DNA from: Oleiagrimonas citrea
Lineage (GTDB): Bacteria > Pseudomonadota > Gammaproteobacteria > Xanthomonadales > Rhodanobacteraceae
Length of the DNA: 64,000 nucleotides
Reading direction: 5' to 3'
Assembly (NCBI RefSeq): GCF_012395255.1
Contig: NZ_JAAZQD010000004.1
Coordinates: 434,001-498,000, forward strand
Part shown: in pieces, positions 46,587 to 54,951 of the stretch
Position numbering within the stretch: position 1 is the first letter of the stretch
Layout of the letters: the number at the start of each line of letters is the position of its first letter
Position numbers and translations under genes: made by a program
The notes under the pieces: model-generated
Told to the model about the DNA's origin: nothing
Seen by the model: only the letters and a program-made list of their open reading frames with translations
The model's database searches: none

Positions 46587-47291
46587 GTGAATCAGCTTCC
46601 GCTCGCCCTGCGCTGGCCACGCCGTCAGCGCTTCGAACATTTCCATGCCGGCGAGAACGCCGCCGCCGTCGCCGCCGTGCAGCGCGCGGTCGAGGGCGGC
46701 GAGGCACCCTGGATCTACCTCGCCGGCCCGGCGGGCAGCGGCAAGACGCATCTGCTGGCAGCGGCCTGTCAGGCGGCTAGCGAGGCGGGCAAGCGGGTGC
46801 AATACCTGCCGTTGCGCGCGTTGCGTGGTCCGGCCGAACGCGCCATTCGCGGCAGCGGCGGTTGCGATTTGCTGGCGCTGGACGATGTCGATGCACTGGC
46901 GGGGCAGCGCGAGGCCGAGCATGCGCTGTTCGACCTCTACAACCGGTGCCGCGCAGAAGGCGCGACGCTGCTGTTCGCGGGCAACGAGCCACCTTCGCAA
47001 CTGCCATTGACGCTGCCCGATCTGCGCTCGCGGCTGGGCATGTGCACGCTGGCCATGCTGCGACCGCTGAGCGAGGCGGAACGCCGCGACGTGCTGCGCA
47101 CGCGCGCGCAGGCGCGCGGTATCGAACTCGATGACGCGGTGCTGGACTGGCTGTTCGTGCATCACGCCCGCGACTTGGGTGCGCTCGGCGAATTGCTGGA
47201 GGACATCGACCGCGCCTCGTTGGCGGCCAAGCGGCGCGTCACCGTGCCGTTCGTGCGGCAATTGCTGAAGAATCGCGATTCCGCGGCCTAG
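46587..47291 (+). CDS. hda: DnaA regulatory inactivator Hda
   Basis: AAA+ protein that, with the DNA-loaded beta clamp, stimulates ATP hydrolysis by DnaA and limits re-initiation. The 234-aa product starts at GTG 46587 with the clamp-binding QLPLALRW (family QL[S/P]L-type box), Walker A GPAGSGKTH (about 46-54), Walker B LLALDDVD (about 97) and the arginine-finger region. It lacks the DnaA DNA-binding domain, as expected. It is last in the DUF2066-pgsA-perM-hda series. Confidence 0.93.
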   Translation: MNQLPLALRWPRRQRFEHFHAGENAAAVAAVQRAVEGGEAPWIYLAGPAGSGKTHLLAAACQAASEAGKRVQYLPLRALRGPAERAIRGSGGCDLLALDDVDALAGQREAEHALFDLYNRCRAEGATLLFAGNEPPSQLPLTLPDLRSRLGMCTLAMLRPLSEAERRDVLRTRAQARGIELDDAVLDWLFVHHARDLGALGELLEDIDRASLAAKRRVTVPFVRQLLKNRDSAA

Positions 47292-47339
47292 CTGTCGGCT
47301 CGCGCCACGGTGCCGTGACGCGGGAGCGGTGACAGCGGA

Positions 47340-48143
47340 TCAACCGCGCAGCAGTTTCGGCGTCAGCGTGTTGCCGGCGATCTCGACCATCGCCCTCACC
47401 AGGTGATGGTTGCCGGCGATCAGGTTGCCGCTTTCGGGCAAGCCGTCACGGCCGGCGAAATCGGTGAAGCTGCCGCCGGCTTCGCGCACCAGCAGACAGC
47501 CCGCGGCCATGTCCCATGGCTTCAGTCCGATCTCGAAATAACCGTCGAAACGGCCGGCTGCGGTGTAGGCCAGATCGAGTGCGGCCGAACCCGTGCGGCG
47601 GAGGTCCTCGGCCTGGGTCAGCAGCTGCCGGGTCATGTCCAGCTGCGCATCGAGATGCGCGCGCTGGCGGTACGGGAAACCGGTGGCCAGCATGGCGCCG
47701 TCCAGCGATTCGCGCTTGCCGACGCGGATGCGGCGGTCATTGAGGTAGGCGCCGTCGCCCTTGCTGGCGGTGAACAGCTCGTCGCGCAGCGGGTCGTAGA
47801 TCACGCCGTAGACCGGCTCGCCCTTGTCCAGCATGGCGATGGATACGGAGAAGTGCGGGATGCCGCGCAGGTAGTTGTGGGTGCCGTCCAGCGGGTCGAT
47901 GACCCAGACCAGATTGCCCCGACCGATTTGGCCGGACTCTTCGCCGAGGAAGGCATGACGCGGGTAGGCACGCTTCAGCTCGCGGACGATCTCGGCCTCG
48001 GCGGCGCGGTCGACGTCGGACACGAAGTCCATGCGCTGTTTCTCGACCACGTTTACGCTGTCGAGGCGGTTCATGTAGCGCAGGATTACGTTTCCTGCTG
48101 CACGTGCGGCGCGGGCCGCCACATTGACTGCGGGTCTGGGCAT
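47340..48143 (-). CDS. suhB: Inositol monophosphatase family protein (SuhB)
   Basis: The 267-aa Mg2+-dependent phosphatase has metal-ligand motifs GEESG (about 67) and WVIDPLDGTHNYLRG (about 80-94), and the C-terminal KPWDMAAG (about 209). In E. coli SuhB also acts as a Nus-factor partner in rRNA antitermination. ATG 48143 begins MPRPAVNVAARAARAAG, the usual SuhB opening. It is divergent from trmJ, with about 400 bases between. Confidence 0.93.
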   Translation of the reverse strand: MPRPAVNVAARAARAAGNVILRYMNRLDSVNVVEKQRMDFVSDVDRAAEAEIVRELKRAYPRHAFLGEESGQIGRGNLVWVIDPLDGTHNYLRGIPHFSVSIAMLDKGEPVYGVIYDPLRDELFTASKGDGAYLNDRRIRVGKRESLDGAMLATGFPYRQRAHLDAQLDMTRQLLTQAEDLRRTGSAALDLAYTAAGRFDGYFEIGLKPWDMAAGCLLVREAGGSFTDFAGRDGLPESGNLIAGNHHLVRAMVEIAGNTLTPKLLRG

Positions 48144-48545
48144 GGTCGTCTGGGCTGTAAAGAACGGGGTCGCGATACGGGCGCGAAGGCGCGCAAGCTT
48201 AGCAGAGCCAAGAGGTTGCGCCCAATCCCTCGTGTGCATGCGCCACTTCCGGCCGGTCCTGGCCATCCCGCTCTGCGATCTGGAGTACGCGAAGATGTGG
48301 TCCTGTTCGTCGCCCGCTGGAATGCCCGTATCACGCAGGAGCCGGTGTGCAGGCGGATCGATGAAATTTCTTATTAAAAAGAATTCGTTGCCGCATACGG
48401 TGTGACCGCCTGACGGTCTGCCTGCCTGCTCAGTGGGCTGTCCGGTCTCGGTGTCGGTGCCCATGCGGCATGCGGCCTGCAGGGAACCGGCAGGCGCATC
48501 CCTGTACACTCTGCCGTTTGTCCGTCGACTGATTCCGGTGTCGCC
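48144..48545. other. Intergenic region between suhB and trmJ
   Basis: About 400 bases without a supported gene. The only open frames are short and unlike proteins (for example a 14-codon ATG frame at 48361). An A/T-rich tract at 48361-48387 and a weak TACACT (48505-48510) upstream of trmJ may be promoter elements. No strong terminator or repeat was seen. Confidence 0.55.
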
Positions 48546-49301
48546 ATGATCGATTCCCAGGCCCTCGCACGTGTCCGCTATGTGCTGGTGCGCACCTCGC
48601 ATCCCGGTAACATCGGCAGTGCCGCGCGCGCGATCCGCACCATGGGTTTCGATCGTCTCGACCTGGTCACACCGCATCGCTACCCCGATCCCGAAGCCGA
48701 TGCGCTGGCGGCCGGTGCGCCCGGCGTGCTGGAGGCCGCTCGCGTGCACGACGACCTGCCGACGGCGCTGAGCGGTTGCAGCCTGGCATTCGGTCTCAGC
48801 GCGCGCCGGCGCGGCGTGACACTGCCGGAACTTACGCCGGAACAGGCCGCGGAACAGGCGTGGAAGGCTGCGCTCGAAGGGCGCGAGGTGGCGCTGGTGT
48901 TCGGCAACGAACAGAGCGGTCTGGCCAACGAGGAACTGGCGCACTGCCACGCCATGGTGCGCATTCCCAGTGTCGAGGACTACAGCTCGCTGAACCTGGC
49001 GCAGGCGGTGCAGGTCGTGGCCTACGAGATGCGACTGGCCAGCCTGCAGGGCGCGGCGCCGGACCTGCCCGAGGCGAAGGATCCGCCGGCCGATCTGGCG
49101 CAGATGGAGCAGTTCTTCACGCATCTGTCGCAGACGCTGCATGACATCGATTTCCACAAGGGACGTTCGCCGCGCACCATCGAGCTGCGTCTGCGCAAAC
49201 TGTTCTTGCGCGCCGAGCCGGATCAGCGCGAGCTGCGCATTCTGCATGGCATCCTGGCCGAGGCACAGCGCGTGCAGCGGCGCGCGCAAGGCGAGAGCTG
49301 A
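48546..49301 (+). CDS. trmJ: tRNA (cytidine/uridine-32-2'-O)-methyltransferase TrmJ
   Basis: SPOUT-class methyltransferase that 2'-O-methylates position 32 of the tRNA anticodon loop. The 251-aa protein opens YVLVRTSHPGNIGSAARAI and has LVFGNEQSGLANEEL and IPSVEDYSSLNLAQAVQVV, which form the trefoil-knot SAM site, then the TrmJ C-terminal helical region (about 170-250). The C-terminal RKLFLRAEPDQRELRILHG is typical of TrmJ. ATG 48546 follows a TGTCGCC sequence with no strong site. Confidence 0.93.
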   Translation: MIDSQALARVRYVLVRTSHPGNIGSAARAIRTMGFDRLDLVTPHRYPDPEADALAAGAPGVLEAARVHDDLPTALSGCSLAFGLSARRRGVTLPELTPEQAAEQAWKAALEGREVALVFGNEQSGLANEELAHCHAMVRIPSVEDYSSLNLAQAVQVVAYEMRLASLQGAAPDLPEAKDPPADLAQMEQFFTHLSQTLHDIDFHKGRSPRTIELRLRKLFLRAEPDQRELRILHGILAEAQRVQRRAQGES

Positions 49302-49314
49302 GCCGGCACCGGTC

Positions 49315-49914
49315 TCAGAACATCTTGGCCATGGCGTCGAGCACCACGCTGCTGAACACCACCGACAGCACCAGGATCGCCACCGACAGCACCCACAGTC
49401 CGACCAGCAGCGCGCCGTCGCGCTCGATCAGGGCGATGGCGTAGGCCAGCATGATGAGGCCGAAGAAGTAGTTGGTGAACGGGATCGGCAGCGCGAGCAG
49501 GATGCCGAGCAGGGTCAGGAACACGCCGGTGACGATGCTCACGGGCCGCTGCGTGAGGAGCTCCAGCCGCGGTCGGCACATGCGTTCCAGACGCTGCAGG
49601 ATCGGCAGGGTGCGATCCAGGAACTTGTGCACGGACGTGCAGCGAAGCGGGCGCTCACGCAGCCGTTTCGGCATCCACGGCTGCTCCATGCCGATCATCA
49701 TCTGCAGGCCGAGCACGATGATCATCGATCCCATGATGCCGCCGATGCCGAGCGGAGCGGGAATGAAATTGGGGATTGCCAGCAACAGCAGCACGCAGCC
49801 GAAAGCGCGTGCGCGCAGGGGCGCGAGCAGGGTGTCGAGCGTGATGAACGTGTCCTCGTGGGCCGCCAAGGTCTCGGCGAGAATGCGCGTGGTGCGCCGT
49901 TCGCCGGGATTCAC
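49315..49914 (-). CDS. ExoD-family membrane protein
   Basis: The 199-aa protein has PF06055 (ExoD) features: the N-terminal ITLDTLLAPLRARAFGCVLLLLAIPNFIP, then GIGGIMGSMIIVLGLQMM and RP-x(10) linker, with about four membrane segments. ExoD was first described as affecting exopolysaccharide and alkaline-stress phenotypes in Sinorhizobium; its molecular role is unclear. The start is GTG 49914, overlapping the CNNM gene stop as GTGA, so the two are translationally coupled. Confidence 0.85.
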   Translation of the reverse strand: MNPGERRTTRILAETLAAHEDTFITLDTLLAPLRARAFGCVLLLLAIPNFIPAPLGIGGIMGSMIIVLGLQMMIGMEQPWMPKRLRERPLRCTSVHKFLDRTLPILQRLERMCRPRLELLTQRPVSIVTGVFLTLLGILLALPIPFTNYFFGLIMLAYAIALIERDGALLVGLWVLSVAILVLSVVFSSVVLDAMAKMF

Positions 49915-51239
49915 GCGTGTTCGGCCTGGGTGGTGGCGGTATGACCCTTGCCGGGTACGGCCACCACCCGCACGCGGTCGATGCGGGCGCCGTCCACGCG
50001 AGCGACCTCGAAGCGCCAGCCGCGCCAGCTGAAGGCGTCGCCTACCTGCGGAATGCGCGCGAAGGCGGTCATGACCATGCCGGCGACGGTGTTGAAGTCG
50101 TGCTCGTCTTCGTTGGGCAGGTGGTCCAGGCGCAGCAGCTCGCGCAAGTCCTCGGTAGCCAGGCTGCCTTCGATCAGCCAGCTGCCGTCGGCATGGCGCA
50201 TGATCGGTGATTGCTCGCTGCCTTCGCCCGGCTGGCTCTGGCCGACCACGGCCGAGAGCACGTCGTTGAGTGTGACCAGTCCCTCGATGTCGCCGTATTC
50301 GTCGACCACCAGCGCCATCTGTGTGTCGGCGTCGCGGAACGATTCCAGCAGATCCAGCGCGCGCGCCGTCTCCGGGATGTACAGCGGCTTGACCAGGTCG
50401 CGGAACAGATCGGTTTCGCCGCGCAGCATGCCGTCCAGCATGCGCTTGACCTCGACCACGCCGAGCACCTCGCTTTCGTCGCCGCGGTAGACCGGAAAGC
50501 GCGAGAACGAGTGCGCCTGCAGTTCCTGCAGGTTCTCCTCTCGCGAGGCGGCCGCGTCGAGCCAGGCGATGCGCGTGCGCGGGGTCATCACGCTGTCGAC
50601 CGGGCGGTCGCCCAGGCGCAGTACGCGGTTGACCATGTTGTGTTCATCGGGGTCGAGGATGCCCTGTTCGGCGCCTTCGGCGACCAGCAGACGGATTTCC
50701 TCTTCGCTCACTGCCGAGCGGCGTGCCTTGTTCAGGCGGAACAGTTTCAGCAGCAGCGTGCTGCCGCCGTTGAGCACCCACACGAACGGCGCGCACAGGC
50801 GCGACAGCACCAGCATCGGCAGCGCGATGACCGAAGACAGACGTTCCGGCGCGACCAGCGCGATGCGCTTGGGCACCAGCTCGCCGATGATGATCTGCAC
50901 GGTGGTGACGATGATGAAACCGATGAGCCAGCCGACCGCGGTGGCGTATGGAGTCAGCCACGGGAATCCCAACGATTGCACCAGTGCGCTGAAGCGCACT
51001 CCCAGTGCCGCGCCTGTGACGGCACCGGTGATCAGCATGACCAGCGTGATGCCGACCTGTACCGTCGACAGGAAACGGTCCGGATGCTCGGCCAACTGCA
51101 GCGCCACCCGCGCGCGGGCGCTGTGCCGGGCCATCTGCTTCAGGCGGCTCTTTCGCGAAGCCACAATGGCCATTTCGGACAGGGCGAAGAAGCCGTTGAG
51201 AATCGACAACAGCAGGATCAGTCCCAGTTCGGTCAGCAT
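49911..51239 (-). CDS. CNNM/CorC-type hemolysin-family protein
   Basis: The 442-aa protein has a DUF21/CNNM membrane domain (about 1-190; LTELGLILLLSILNGFFALSEMAIV and the CNNM-type ALSEMA signature), two CBS domains (about 210-330; MTPRTRIAWLD, LVVDEYGDIEGLVTLNDVL) and a C-terminal CorC_HlyC domain (about 345-430). Such proteins are linked to Mg2+/Co2+ efflux or Na+-coupled Mg2+ transport. The 'hemolysin' name is historical. ATG 51239 was chosen; the open frame upstream is not conserved. Confidence 0.92.
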   Translation of the reverse strand: MLTELGLILLLSILNGFFALSEMAIVASRKSRLKQMARHSARARVALQLAEHPDRFLSTVQVGITLVMLITGAVTGAALGVRFSALVQSLGFPWLTPYATAVGWLIGFIIVTTVQIIIGELVPKRIALVAPERLSSVIALPMLVLSRLCAPFVWVLNGGSTLLLKLFRLNKARRSAVSEEEIRLLVAEGAEQGILDPDEHNMVNRVLRLGDRPVDSVMTPRTRIAWLDAAASREENLQELQAHSFSRFPVYRGDESEVLGVVEVKRMLDGMLRGETDLFRDLVKPLYIPETARALDLLESFRDADTQMALVVDEYGDIEGLVTLNDVLSAVVGQSQPGEGSEQSPIMRHADGSWLIEGSLATEDLRELLRLDHLPNEDEHDFNTVAGMVMTAFARIPQVGDAFSWRGWRFEVARVDGARIDRVRVVAVPGKGHTATTQAEHA

Positions 51240-51416
51240 GCGCGCTCGGTGTGCATCTCGGTGGAGTCTGCCGGCAGTGTAACCGGGTTTGCCCGGCGCA
51301 CGCAGTGCCATCCGGGCCCTCGTTCAGCGATGCGGAGAAATGTGACAGTGGGGTTACAATGGTCCGATTCGCGTGCCTGTCGGGCACGCCTCCACTTCGA
51401 CAGGAGCGGTTCCACC

Positions 51417-52046
51417 GTGTTCTCACTGCAAACCATCTTCGGCAAGGGCGACAAGTTCTACGGGCTTCTGGAACAGAGCGCGGACGCCGCGCGCGAGAGC
51501 GCACGCGCCGTACACAAGCTGGTCAGCCCCGGTGGCGGTAGCCCCGACATCGCTGCGTTCTCGGTCGCACGCAAGCGCGAGAAGGACCTGGCGCAGCAGA
51601 TCAGTGAGGAACTGGTGAACACTTTCGTCACCGCGCTCGACCGCGAGGACATCGAGGCGCTGAACGCCGCGCTGTACAAGATTCCGAAAACGGTGGAAAA
51701 GTTCGCCGAGCGCTACGCGATGATCAGCGACCGCCTGCACGGCATCGACTTCACCCAGCGCACCGAGCTGTTGGTGCGCGCGTCCGACGTGGTCCGCGAG
51801 ATGATCGGGCAGCTGCGCAAGGGCATGCGCGTCGACGCCATGCGTCGTCTTCAGGATCGCTTGCAGGCGCTGGAATCGGAGGCCGATCGCCTGCTTCTGG
51901 AGCCGTACCGCGAGATGTACGTCAACAGCACCGATCCGGTGCGCATGGTGCTGGCCAAGGATCTGTACGAACTACTGGAGCGCGCCATCGACAAGTGCCG
52001 CGACGTCGGCAACGTGACGTATTCCATCGTGCTGAAGAACTCCTGA
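51417..52046 (+). CDS. DUF47/PhoU-like Pit accessory protein
   Basis: The 209-aa helical protein is a PhoU-like DUF47 (PF01865) member with the usual opening FSLQTIFGKGDKFYGLLEQSA and VHKLV. A near-complete PhoU-type pattern (AERYAMISDRLHGIDF, LLVRASDVVREMIGQL) follows. DUF47 proteins are encoded next to Pit and appear to regulate it. The start is GTG 51417, with AGGAG 10 bases upstream. The pit gene starts 10 bases after the stop. Confidence 0.9.
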   Translation: MFSLQTIFGKGDKFYGLLEQSADAARESARAVHKLVSPGGGSPDIAAFSVARKREKDLAQQISEELVNTFVTALDREDIEALNAALYKIPKTVEKFAERYAMISDRLHGIDFTQRTELLVRASDVVREMIGQLRKGMRVDAMRRLQDRLQALESEADRLLLEPYREMYVNSTDPVRMVLAKDLYELLERAIDKCRDVGNVTYSIVLKNS

Positions 52047-52056
52047 GGTCGCCGCC

Positions 52057-53181
52057 ATGAGCCTGGACATGCTCATCGTGACGATGGTGATCGCGCTCGC
52101 CTTCACCTACATCAACGGCTTCCACGACACCGCCAACTCCATCGCCACCGTGGTCGCGACGAAGGTGCTCACGCCCGCTCAGGCGGTGATTCTGGCCGCC
52201 GTCACCAACCTGATTGGTGCGCTGTGGGGTACGGCGGTGGCCAAGACCATCGCCTCGGGCCTGGTCGATTCGGGCGTGGTGTCGGTGGGGCCGGAATTCC
52301 TGATCTGCGCGCTGCTGGGCGCGGTGATCTGGAACCTTGTCACCTGGTGGTGGGGGCTGCCGTCCAGCTCCAGTCACGGTCTGGTCGGCGGTCTGGTCGG
52401 CGCGGCCATCGCGGCGTCGAGCGGAAAGTTCGATGCGGTGATCTGGTTCCGCGGTGGCGCGCACTGGTGGCAGGGACATGGCGTGATTCCCAAGGTCATC
52501 GTGCCGATGGTGGTGTCGCCGATCATGGGCTTCGTGCTGGGCATCACCGTGATGGGGCTGTTGTACGCGCTGTTCTCGTGGTTCAACAATCGCAAGGGTC
52601 GCCTGCATCGCTACGGACGCACGCCGTTCGTGAACGCTTTCTTCGGCAAGGCGCAGATCGTCTCGGCCGCGGCGATGGGCGTGTCGCACGGACTGAACGA
52701 CGCGCAGAAGTCGATGGGCATCATCGCTCTGGCGCTGGCCGGTGCGACGGCGGCCGGTAGCCTCGATCAACTGCCGCACTGGCTGCACTTCCTGCAGATC
52801 CCGGAAGACGCCAACGGCGGCTTTCCGGTGCCGGCGTGGGTCGCGGCCGTGTGCGCGTTGACCATGGCGGCGGGCACGGCCGGCGGCGGCTGGCGCATCA
52901 TCAAGACGCTGGGCCACAACATGGTCAAGCTGCACCCGATCAACGGCTTTGCCGCCGAGAGCAGCGCCGCCGTGGTCATCATCATCGCCTCGATCTTCGG
53001 CATCCCGGTGTCGACCACGCACAACGTGTCGGCGGCGATCATGGGCGTGGGCGCGGCCAAGCGCTTCAACGCGATCCGTTGGACTGTGGTCGAGCGCATG
53101 GTGTGGGCATGGATCCTGACCTTGCCGATCACAGCGCTGCTTGCCTACGCCCTGTTCCAGGCTGCGACATGGCTGTTCTGA
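52057..53181 (+). CDS. Low-affinity inorganic phosphate transporter (Pit family)
   Basis: The 374-aa polytopic protein has the two Pit repeats: an N-terminal YINGFHDTANSIATVVATK (about 20-38) and a central GVSHGLNDAQKSMGIIALAL (about 210), plus GLPSSSSHGLVGGLVGAAI and IFGIPVSTTHNVSAAIMGVG. Pit transports metal-phosphate by proton symport. It forms an operon with the DUF47 gene. The name pitA is used for E. coli; I leave the symbol blank since paralogues exist in the family. Confidence 0.93.
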   Translation: MSLDMLIVTMVIALAFTYINGFHDTANSIATVVATKVLTPAQAVILAAVTNLIGALWGTAVAKTIASGLVDSGVVSVGPEFLICALLGAVIWNLVTWWWGLPSSSSHGLVGGLVGAAIAASSGKFDAVIWFRGGAHWWQGHGVIPKVIVPMVVSPIMGFVLGITVMGLLYALFSWFNNRKGRLHRYGRTPFVNAFFGKAQIVSAAAMGVSHGLNDAQKSMGIIALALAGATAAGSLDQLPHWLHFLQIPEDANGGFPVPAWVAAVCALTMAAGTAGGGWRIIKTLGHNMVKLHPINGFAAESSAAVVIIIASIFGIPVSTTHNVSAAIMGVGAAKRFNAIRWTVVERMVWAWILTLPITALLAYALFQAATWLF

Positions 53182-53257
53182 TCGCGGGTGAGGCCGGGAA
53201 CGTCGGGCGAGCCGAGCTTGGCCGGCTCGCCGATTCGCAGGTCGCGTGTGTCCGGCT

Positions 53258-53953
53258 TCAGGCGGCCGGAGGGTAGACCTTCGCTTCGAGGATACGGCCG
53301 CGCGGGCTGCGCGAGGCCAGATGCAGGGCCGTCGCCGCCAGTTCGCGCGGATCGATCCAGGAGGATGGGTCGACATCCGGCATCGCGCCGCGGTTGCCGG
53401 CGGTGTCCACGGCGCCCATCGGGTACATCACGGCGACGTTGACGCCCTGCGGCGCGACTTCCGCGTGCACCGACTTCAGCCATGCGATCAGCGCGGCTTT
53501 GGCCGCCGCGTACGGACCCTTCGAGGCGCCGCCGTCGAGCGCGGCGTCCGCGCCCACGCCAAGGATGAAGCCAGAGCCCTTCTTCAGCATGCCCGGTAGC
53601 ACGGCGCGGGTGGCGTTGAAGGCGGTGCGGAAGTTGATGTCCAGCTGCGCTTCGAGCTGCTGGTGGCTGGTTTCGGTGGCGCCGCTCATGTCGAAGCCGC
53701 CGGCGATGTTGAGCAGGGCGTCGACGTGGCCCAGCTCCTTCTCCAGCGCGGCCATGCCCTCGTTGGCGCGGTTTTCGTCGACGAGGTCGATCTGCACCGT
53801 GACCGCATCGCCGTGGTCGCGCTGCAGGCGCGTCTTCTCGGCCTCGTCGTAGGCCACCAGGCCGAGCTTCCAGCCGGCCTTGGCGAAGGCGTCGACGACA
53901 TGGCCGGCGATGGCGCCGCCGGCGCCGGTGATGATCGCGGTGTGCTGGGACAT
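53258..53953 (-). CDS. Short-chain dehydrogenase/reductase
   Basis: The 231-aa Rossmann protein has the cofactor loop ITGAGGAIAGHVV (a GxGG-x-AG variant of TGxxxGxG), NIAGGFDMSG in the NNAG position, and the catalytic Tyr/Lys in GPYAAAKAALIAW (about 146-158), with the catalytic Ser position replaced by GA in LGVGADAAL. A missing Ser may matter for activity. NAD(P) specificity and substrate are unknown. The gene is convergent with pit. Confidence 0.85.
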   Translation of the reverse strand: MSQHTAIITGAGGAIAGHVVDAFAKAGWKLGLVAYDEAEKTRLQRDHGDAVTVQIDLVDENRANEGMAALEKELGHVDALLNIAGGFDMSGATETSHQQLEAQLDINFRTAFNATRAVLPGMLKKGSGFILGVGADAALDGGASKGPYAAAKAALIAWLKSVHAEVAPQGVNVAVMYPMGAVDTAGNRGAMPDVDPSSWIDPRELAATALHLASRSPRGRILEAKVYPPAA

Positions 53954-54037
53954 GAAGTGCTCCGTGAACGAATTCGGTCGCGGATTATCCCACAGGGACC
54001 GTGGCCGGCTCGAACCGACGGTGTACGGCGGGCGGTC

Positions 54038-54442
54038 TCAGAAGGCGTCGCTTTCGCTGGAAATGGCTTTCTCCAGCTGGTCGCCCAGGGTCGAAAGCTC
54101 GATGATCAGGCCTTCCAGCTCGTCTTTGGTCAGCAGGTCGTAGGGACGGTTCTCGCACAGATGGATGTAGGGCGAGCCGTCGAGGTCGCTGACCGCGAGA
54201 TAGCCCACGCGCTGGGCCCAGTTGAAGCGCAGGCAGCGGCGCGCGTCGGTGCCGACCAGCGGGCCGACGGGGGTGGAGATGCGCAGGTACTTGCGTTCCT
54301 GCTCGTCCTCGAGCTCGGCCAGGTAGATACCCTGGTGACGGCCGTCGGGAAGGCGGACATCGAAGCTGATCAGGTACGGGTCGTTGTGGCGCAACGGATA
54401 CTGGCTGCCGAGTTGCGAGCGGATGGCCTCGAAGTGCTGCAT
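54038..54442 (-). CDS. Conserved hypothetical protein, possible YbjN/CesT-like fold
   Basis: I do not recognise a named family. The 134-aa acidic protein has a small alpha/beta pattern: a starting helix (MQHFEAIRSQLGSQYPL), several strands (RHQGIYLAELEDEQ, LRISTPVG) and a C-terminal helix (TKDELEGLIIELSTLGDQLEKAI). That layout resembles YbjN or type III chaperone-like folds, which is only suggestive. ATG 54442 has GGGA 9 bases upstream; ATG 54451 is also open. It is divergent from the ATL gene, with 46 bases between. Confidence 0.7.
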   Translation of the reverse strand: MQHFEAIRSQLGSQYPLRHNDPYLISFDVRLPDGRHQGIYLAELEDEQERKYLRISTPVGPLVGTDARRCLRFNWAQRVGYLAVSDLDGSPYIHLCENRPYDLLTKDELEGLIIELSTLGDQLEKAISSESDAF

Positions 54443-54488
54443 GACGTGCATTCCCGTGAAGTTCGTCGGCAATGGTAGCGTAGCGCCG

Positions 54489-54827
54489 ATGAAGGAAGAA
54501 TATCGACGCATCCTGCAGGCCGTGGCCGCGATCCCACCCGGCCGCGTGGCCAGCTATGGGCAGATCGCGGCCCGCGCTGGTCTGCCGGGCCGCGCGCGCA
54601 TGGTCGGCAAGGTACTCGGCTATCGCACGGAGGGTATGAAATTGCCGTGGTTCCGCGTGCTCCGGGCCGACGGGCGCATCGCCTTCGAGCCGGGCAGCCG
54701 GGGCTTTCGCGAACAGACCGAGCGACTGCGCGCCGAGGGTGTGGTCGTACAGAACGGGCGCATTCGCATGCAGGAATTCGGTCTCGACCACGACCTCGAT
54801 CGTGAATTGTGGGGTATCCCCGACTGA
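54489..54827 (+). CDS. Alkyltransferase-like protein (ATL, MGMT family without active Cys)
   Basis: The 112-aa protein has the Ada/MGMT DNA-binding domain ([31 protein letters not shown], about 15-45). In the active-site motif it has [11 protein letters not shown] where methyltransferases have PCHRV; Trp replaces the alkyl-acceptor Cys, as in E. coli ATL (YbaZ). ATLs bind O6-alkylguanine and recruit nucleotide excision repair. ATG 54489 is clear. recQ starts 124 bases downstream on the same strand. Confidence 0.88.
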   Translation: MKEEYRRILQAVAAIPPGRVASYGQIAARAGLPGRARMVGKVLGYRTEGMKLPWFRVLRADGRIAFEPGSRGFREQTERLRAEGVVVQNGRIRMQEFGLDHDLDRELWGIPD

Positions 54828-54951
54828 CCTGCGTGGCGTGTGCGCACAGCGTCGCAAGCATCTGCGCGCTGGGTGCGGGCGGAGCGCTTTGCTAGCATCG
54901 CCGGGTGGCGACACGCGTCGTCCCCACTTCCACTCCCATGTCCCTGCATTC

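Noticed and set aside
48361..48405. 14-codon ATG frame (MKFLIKKNSLPHTV) between suhB and trmJ
   Set aside because: Too short, no convincing ribosome-binding site and no reason to expect a leader peptide.
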